Source: Amblyomma americanum (lineage: Eukaryota > Arthropoda > Arachnida > Ixodida > Ixodidae). Taken from it: 64,000 bases of DNA. Where the stretch lies: contig NC_135506.1 in assembly GCF_052857255.1 (NCBI RefSeq), positions 77,519,056 to 77,583,055 on the forward strand, given 5' to 3'. A program made the position numbers and the translations under genes. Positions 57,580 to 64,000 of this stretch are shown piece after piece. Position 1 is the first letter of the stretch. Each line of letters opens with the position of its first letter. The notes beneath the pieces are model-generated. The model saw only the letters and a program-made list of their open reading frames with translations, searched no databases and was not told the origin of the DNA.

Positions 57580-58111
57580 CCGGGTGTTATAGGGAAGACT
57601 AAGTAATTTTCAAAACAGGATTTTTGAGGTAAAAATATGGCTTTTGCAGCATGGTATTGCTACTGTTGGTGGACGTCAGAAAACTGGTGAATCATTTTAA
57701 CTAGTAAGGTGGTTAACTAACTTTCAGTAATTAATTTTAACTATTAGAGTTAGGCATCTGGTTGCAATTAGAGATTTGTAGCCAGTTGTTAGTAACCGCC
57801 ATATCAGTTTTTAGAATTTCGAAAACATGATTACCCTCGGTGCTGTGGCCCCACAAATTTTGGCTACATCGTGCCAAAATACATGCGCATTTGAAGAGCG
57901 TGCAGGCAAAGCAACTCCTCCAGTGCACATAAGTAGTTGAAACAGCCAAATAATTAAAAAGTTAATTATTAGAAAATAATTAACCACCTTACTACATAAG
58001 ATCACTCACCAGTTTTCTGATGTGCCACTGCTGGCAGTATCATGCTGGAAAAGCCATAATTTTACCTCAAAAATCGTATTTTTGAAAATTAGTCTTCTTT
58101 GTAACACCTGG
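57580..58111. repeat. Mariner-type MITE with hairpin interior (copy 2)
   Basis: Termini CCGGGTGTTATAGGGAAGAC (left) and, inverted, CCAGGTGTTACAAAGAAGAC (right). The interior ggtgctgtggccccacaaat and attttggctacatcgtgcc correspond to 13270-13310 of copy 1. Left flank TA; right flank altered. Confidence 0.65.
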
Positions 58112-58115
58112 CCAT

Positions 58116-59705
58116 AGTGCAGGGAATGGTCAGGTGCAGTGTTTTTGGCGCATCAATCAGCCTTTTGTCTGGCTAACCACTGCAATGTGCACACTGAAAA
58201 AGTTTGCAATGTCACATAATGTAAAAGGGTACCAAAGAAGTGTAAAGTGAATGTTTTTACTAAGGTGCTCTGCAAATTGTCTGGTTTTTGCGCATTTGTC
58301 AGCTGTCAGTCAGCCAAAAAGCAGCATGTCATGCCAAACACTGCATTTTCATAGTCTGCACTGTAGATGGGGTGCAGAAAATGTGTATCATTTGTGCATG
58401 TAATTCTATTGGCCAGCCATGATGATGCTCATATACCATTTATGATTGGAAGGCTTAGTTGGAAGGCTTTCCAACAGAGGTTGCTTGCAAGGCTGCACTT
58501 TATTTTTCTGCTCTCTACATTAACCCGTGTTTCTTCACTGTTTTCAAAAGTGTTTTATCAATAATGTCAACTGTCTGCATTACTAGAAGACTGATGGAGA
58601 AGTGCTACATTATCTGCCAACCAAGCAAGGAATGGAAAAATATGGGAAGATAAAATGAAATGAATAGAAACAGCACATGTTACTTTTGAAACAATTACTG
58701 CATACAAGATGATAGCACGAAAACATGGCCTTCATAAAACTGATGCTAGATTATGGAACAATGATTATTGCTGCCACTGCAAAGTAAACGTTTTGGTATT
58801 AAAGGTATCTTAAAAAATTCTTTCTAATTCATGTTTCTGCACCAATTCCAGCAAAAAAATCAATGTAAGAGGGATTACTAGCAAATCATTGTGACTCAAT
58901 GATTTTGATAAACCAGTTGACATTCTGCAATAAAAACAGCGTTGCCCTAGTAGCCTCGAAACTATGAGGAGCACCAAAAGAAAAAGCTCCTCCTAAAAGC
59001 AATGCCAAATTTAAAGTTAGGTGTAACATAAAAAACCATTAACTATGGTTTGAGATATTAATTTACAGCAGACCCCAGCAGAACATGCCTACACAGAAAC
59101 ATGCAAATCCTTTTCAGTAGCAAGGAGTTTAATACCAAACTTTTGGTTGCATGTTCATTCCCTTGCAATGATATGTAACAGATTAGTGTATACAGGTAAC
59201 TGCATTTTGTCTTGAGGCTAAAAATAACTGATAATTAAATTTTTCTCTAATGATGTTAGTTTCAACAGGTGTTTAGGATATATCACATGAGGTACTAAAA
59301 ACAGCAACAATCCATGCCTCATTTCATTCAATATGATCATAGGTCAGCCTGCCTCAACAGCTGGAATGACAATGAATTAAGATGCAGCAATTATACTGCT
59401 TTTTTTTATACCACAAGTTAACTACACTAAACCTGGTGGTGACAGGTACTAGTAGGCCATTTGAAAGCGAAACCGAATGAGAGAAAAAATTAAAACTATT
59501 TTTTAGTTCGCAGTTGTAGAAGAATACACGTGGTGATACACGGACGCTAATGCCTTATCCAACGATAAAAAGGAGGAAGCACGCAACAGAATCTCTGCAT
59601 CCATGCTTGTTTATATTATGTGCACCACTCTATCTGTTCTCAGGGAGACATAATTTAAATTACCCCTCCCATCAAGATAAATTAATCTTTAACAGTGAAT
59701 ATGAA
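58116..59705. other. Non-coding DNA
   Basis: AT-rich; nothing recognised. Confidence 0.4.
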
Positions 59706-59708
59706 TAT

Positions 59709-59764
59709 GTTTGGCTTATGTGGGTCTAATGCCCCAAAGCGACTCAGGCTATGAGAGACGTGAA
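59709..59764 (-). mobile_element. SINE tail fragment
   Basis: tttggcttatgtgggtctaa and ccaaagcgactcaggctatg is the complement of the tail of the SINE at 46490-46729. No head or body present. Confidence 0.6.
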
Positions 59765-61735
59765 CGTCAATATTTACAGCCATACATATGCATCTTTCCT
59801 TGTTCACCACAATGAGCAACAGAGCAATGGTAAGGCACCCCCCATAAAAAGCAATCATAAAAAGAAATATGCCTCTGAAGCTTCATGTGAAAATCAGTCA
59901 AGTAGATAGACATGCACACAGATATTCAAACTCACCTAAAAAGCAACAGACTACTAAAAAACAAACACACTAAGAAAAAGTCAAACAAAAAATCATTCGA
60001 ACTGCTTAGTTTTCGTGGCATTACCAGTCAATTAGAACATCACAAGTCTTGATTGGAAATTTCAGTCGGAAATGTCTCTACCCTCTAAGAATTCTGTATC
60101 AAATAGGATAGAAGGCAGCCATTAAAACGCCACACACGTTTCACAATCTACTACACAATAAGTACAAGGTAGGCATTTCAATGAGTATCAGTGGTCCTGC
60201 AAGCATCCAACCACTCCTGGATAAGTGTCTGCACTGTACTGCCGCTGTGCTCCCAAACAGTGCAAAATTGTGTAAGCAGTGTGTGGTCTCTTGCCAAAAT
60301 TGTCAATATTTTTCCTCATGCTAAATCAACATTGGACCATAAGACAAGCTGCAGTAATTAATGAGCTCCCCATGATTTTCCATCCCGTGGGGTTTTTCAA
60401 CAAGTATAATAACCTCAAAAAAAATGCAGGCATCCTACTTCACAGTACACGGCTTGTACTGTGTACAGTGTACGGCTTGTACTACACACTGACTGCCATA
60501 ACGATGAGCCAAAAGAGTGGCAAATGCCTGTTCTTTCGTCTAATCTGTTTGCTCCCAACTGCACTGTGAAAGCTTGAAGGAAGCCAAGCATGGTGCCACT
60601 GATATCAAATGGATGCCATCTACAATATTGGCTCCAACAAAGGAGCACAAATTGAGGCTCCTGACACCACAACTTTGCAAAAAAATACTGCACGAGATAC
60701 ATTACCACTTCTAGAGAACCAGCTACACTAAGTAACAATGCTTAATCCCATCCACAGTGCTGCCTCCATAGGAATCTGCATACAAAGCTGGCATTAGCAA
60801 TGAACCTTGTTTCTCTATATTTTTGGAAAAAGTGACAATGACCTATGCAAGCAATAACCACAAATGAACTTTGCACTGCAAAAACTGAATGAGTACATTC
60901 GTTTAATGAGTTCGTTCCTTCCAGCACTAGCTCCATAAAGCAGCAAAACACACATCATTGCAACTGAATCCAGCATATTGTAGCAAACTTGCAGGGCAGT
61001 GGACACTTGAGTGATCGTTCCGATTCCTTAGAGATCATATGAATTATTCGTTTAAGGCAATAAGAGCTACACTTAGGCTTTGACATTAGTGCCCACATAC
61101 AACCTGCACAAATCCATTCATCACAATAAATCAAGACTTGACAAACTTAACCCAAAAGTAAATTGCAGTTAGGAAAAAGGGAAATTAAAGCTGAGGTCAG
61201 TAAAAAGGATCACACCCTAAACATTGTGGTGCATCAATTAAAAATCTAACGGCTGCTACAAAGACAAGAAACTGTCAACAGCTCTTCAAAACTGTTAACA
61301 TAGTAACAATTTAGGAATCACCATCAAAATGCACAGTGTATGGAGAAGATATGCTACTTTAAAAAAAAGAACATCATAGTTCTGTGTGTATAAGGCTTAA
61401 TGAAAAATGAGAATCATACAATGAACTGCACTTTCATTTGCTAATGCATCTGCAAGATGTGCTATAGGTCCAAACCAAATTTATATATTTTGGAAGCGCG
61501 AAATACCCGGATACGGAAAACACATTTGCACAGGACAAAGCACTCTACGTATTTCGTGGTTGAAAAAATGTCATTTCATACCACACTCTTCCAGCTTCCA
61601 ATTTCAACCCAAAACACGTTACAGAAAATCTCGACACAATCGCAGCGCGGTCAAGCATTAAGGTCAACCAGGATAAAAAAACAAAAAATGAATCTCCAGC
61701 TGGCTGTTCAAGAGCATTGCTTTGCAGCTAGCCTA
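59765..61735. other. Non-coding DNA
   Basis: AT-rich; a short imperfect direct repeat (acggcttgtactgtgtacag) near 60450-60485. No gene recognised. Confidence 0.4.
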
Positions 61736-61739
61736 CCAG

Positions 61740-62800
61740 CCGAATAAAGAGAAGGCGCCATATGCGCGAAAAAGAACAAGCGACGCGCTGAGGCAGCGCG
61801 GCAAAGACGACCACCGTTCGCTCTGTAGCTCGGTAGGGAGACGCGCTCGGTGGGACCCTAGCATCAACCAAGAGCTATGGATCCCAAGAGCTATGGATCC
61901 CAAACAATGACCCTCTTAACGTCTCCGATTTCCCGCATGGCGCATCCTTGCTGCGCCCTTCTTCTCGAAACCGATCGGCTCAGGTAGCCGATGGCGGCGG
62001 CTCATTTCGCCGCCTTCGTGTCTCCGTTAGCGAGCAGCGCAACGCCGACAGGCGAGACACGCGACCTGCACCAGTCGAGATCTGCTTTCGTTCGTACAGT
62101 GCTTGCAGGGTGCGCCGGCGTTTCTATAACACGAGCACTATTTAGACGAACAAAGTTTCGCTTTCTCATTCGCAAAAGCTGCGCACTTCTTCCGTGGGCG
62201 CGAAGGGCTAGCGTTACACACGACAGCATTGAAGTCAGGCGGTCTCTAATAATGGTATTCTGAATGTATGCGTACCATGGAAGACAGAAGGATGTTTGCA
62301 GCCCAAAGGTATGCATCCAGCACGGTATGGCCCACGTCAAACGTCTTCGTAACACCGCGACACCGCTGACAGCACCAGGCGCTTCCGCCGCCTAGACCGC
62401 CACAAACGACGCTGTTGCGCATGCGTCGCTCACTCCGCGCGCGCGCGCGAGCGTGCCGTAGCGCAGCTGCGAGCTGTATTTCTCCGCGGATGAATGAAGT
62501 TCGACAAAGTGTAGCATACTTCTTGCTTTTTTAAGCAGATATAGCGCGTGTCGTGTGCATGATGTGTTTGAATTGTTTTCTCATAGGACCCTGCTCATAC
62601 GTCCAAATATTCAAACCCTCAAAGCTTAATTGCCCGTTTTAGTAGTAACGTAGCGGAAGCGATTTTGAAGCGAGACTTCGGTCATTCGACATGGCGGACG
62701 AGGCGGTAGCAATGCTTCTAATCCTTAAGCATTGCGGCTTCTTGACGTTGTGGCACCTTTCGTGTGATTTTTAGTGTGTAGATAAGCAGAAGTAAATGAT
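61740..62800. promoter_or_regulatory. CpG-rich, promoter-like block
   Basis: A sharp rise in CpG content with an NRF1-like ttgcgcatgcgtcg at about 62415, a (CG)n run cgcgcgcgcgcgagcg at about 62438 and a YY1-like catggcggac at 62690-62700. The last is also an ATG (62691) opening a short frame MADEAVAMLLILKHCGFLTL that stops after 27 codons. It could be the 5' end of a gene extending outside the window. A 16-bp tandem duplication (aagagctatggatccc, twice) lies near 61870-61902. Direction of transcription cannot be told. Confidence 0.4.
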
Positions 62801-63540
62801 TGTCGGTTATTAATAAGATCATACGCTTAAGTTTGGCTGAATTACAGGCTCCAAATAAATTTTTATTGATATGAGCTTGTAATCGCTACTTAGCAAGTGC
62901 TGCAAAAACTCCGTCGGCGCTCAAACTTGCGAATTGAGCATGATAGTAAAGTGCGATAAACACTTTCAACTGCAATTTTTTGCGCGTTGACTTTCTTGTT
63001 CTTTCAGCACTCACCCGAAAGCGGAAAAAAACTACTTTAATGACCCAGACAGGCTGACCCTAAATTTCGTGTGGCCCTTACCCGCATAAATACTGTGTGT
63101 ATCGATTGCGCGCTGATCTTATAAGGACCCAGCTGAAAAGGAAATAAACAGTTCGTAACAGTGGCCACGGTTCACGGCGTGATATAGCTGCTCTTACCAA
63201 TTACAAGAGATCAAAATCGACCTTTTAATGTTGGGCTGCATCAAAGAAACCAGAAAGATCAAAGCCCTGAGCCTCCAATTTCGACTCGTGATTGGCTGCT
63301 TGTTTAGGTAAACAGAAAAGTTTTACCAATGGTCTACATTTTCTTAATTCTGTCCGTTGATCCTGAATGTGGGCGGAGCTTTGCTGCAGCCTTAATTGTA
63401 TCCAACTATAGTCCACCTGCAGCGTACGTTGGTCGCATATACGCGGTAATAGAAGAGGCAATGTAGCTGTTGTCTGAAGCGGCAGCCTAGGAGTCATTCG
63501 AGCTTTAATTATAATATAGTCGAAACAGCGCTCAAAATGT
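62801..63540. other. Non-coding DNA
   Basis: Nothing recognised. Confidence 0.4.
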
Positions 63541-63558
63541 GTTTGACTAGCGAGGGAA

Positions 63559-63827
63559 GATCCGGAGTTCCCGGGTTCGAACCCGACCGTGGAGGCTGCG
63601 TTTTTATGGAGAAAAAACGGTAAGGCGCCCGTGTGCTGTGCGATGTCAGTGCACGTTAAAGATCCCCAGGTGGTCGAAATTATTCCGGAGCCCTCCACTA
63701 CGGCACCTCTTCTTCCTTTCTTCTTTCACTCCCTCCTTTATCCCTTCCCTTACGGCGCGGTTCATGTGTCCAACGATATATGAGACAGATACTGCGCCAT
63801 TTCCTTTCCCCCAAAACCAATTATTAT
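63559..63827 (+). mobile_element. 5'-truncated SINE, family A, with target duplication
   Basis: Starts inside the tRNA head just before box B (ccgggttcgaacccgaccgt) and runs to the tail ccaaaaccaattattatta. Flanked by TAGCGAGGGAA at 63548-63558 and 63828-63838, exact 11 bp. Box A is missing, so this copy cannot be transcribed from its own promoter. Confidence 0.9.
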
Positions 63828-64000
63828 TAGCGAGGGAAAATGCTGTGATCAGAAAGCGTTTGCGCTTATTCATCCACTTAGCGGATTTTATCCGTGAAAT
63901 AAAGGTAGTACAGTTGTGAGGTTCTTTCCAGTCATATCGCAATTTAGGGATCACGTTGTGGCCAGAAAGCCATGTTTAATCTAGGCCAAAATGGACTGAA

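Noticed and set aside
1..64000. CRISPR arrays, bacterial operons, rRNA, LTR retrotransposons, viral insertions
   Set aside because: None seen: no regularly spaced repeats, no rRNA motifs, no paired LTRs with gag-pol, and no viral gene that I could recognise.

Overview
The window looks like nuclear DNA of an arthropod, most likely a hard tick (Ixodidae, metastriate type). The signs are spliceosomal introns, no prokaryotic-style gene packing, tRNA-derived SINEs, Penelope-like elements with a GIY-YIG domain, I/R1-type LINEs with an RNase H, pogo/Tigger, Tc1 and PIF/Harbinger transposons, and a DUF4806 gene of the kind I associate with tick genomes. The assignment rests on recognising families by eye; no search was run.

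Two host gene modules can be supported, both on the minus strand. A five-exon gene (32792 down to 23534) joins in perfect frame to a 299-codon-long reading frame (299 aa plus stop) with a C-terminal DUF4806-type domain. Its last intron is a candidate GC-AG intron. A C2H2 zinc-finger terminal exon lies at 8282-8709. Its acceptor is in phase 1, compatible with several donors of the DUF4806 gene, so it could be an alternative 3' exon or belong to a separate gene.

Region by region. 1-10.5 kb: AT-rich intergenic or intronic DNA with a C-rich minisatellite, a GC-rich block (2.19-2.46 kb), SINE and LINE scraps and the zinc-finger exon. 10.5-13.0 kb: a TTAA-flanked element holding a LINE tail. 13.0-13.7 kb: a hairpin MITE whose relative sits at 57.6-58.1 kb. 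14.3-17.0 kb: a complete but mutated Tigger. 17.2-19.1 kb: a second, different pogo-type element. 19.7-20.5 kb: a Penelope-like remnant. 20.7-28.9 kb: SINEs, MITE-like pieces and four exons of the DUF4806 gene. 29.1-32.6 kb: a Tc1-type element with arms of about 1.1 kb. 32.6-32.8 kb: first coding exon. 32.9-37.2 kb: an I/R1-type LINE interrupted by a Penelope-like stub and a large palindrome. 37.2-38.6 kb: a P-element (THAP9-like) transposase relic. 40.2-54.1 kb: a probable decayed PIF/Harbinger transposon with a Myb/SANT-like gene at one end and a split transposase at the other, filled with nested LINEs, SINEs and a MITE. 54.1-64.0 kb: mostly featureless DNA with a hairpin MITE, two SINEs with clear target-site duplications and a CpG-rich, promoter-like block at 61.7-62.8 kb.

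The transposable elements all carry stops, frameshifts or truncations and appear inactive. The structural highlights are the fold-back Tc1 element placed 45 bp from a splice donor, the palindrome inside the LINE, the LINE tail abutting the 5' splice donor of the host gene, and the nested Harbinger.
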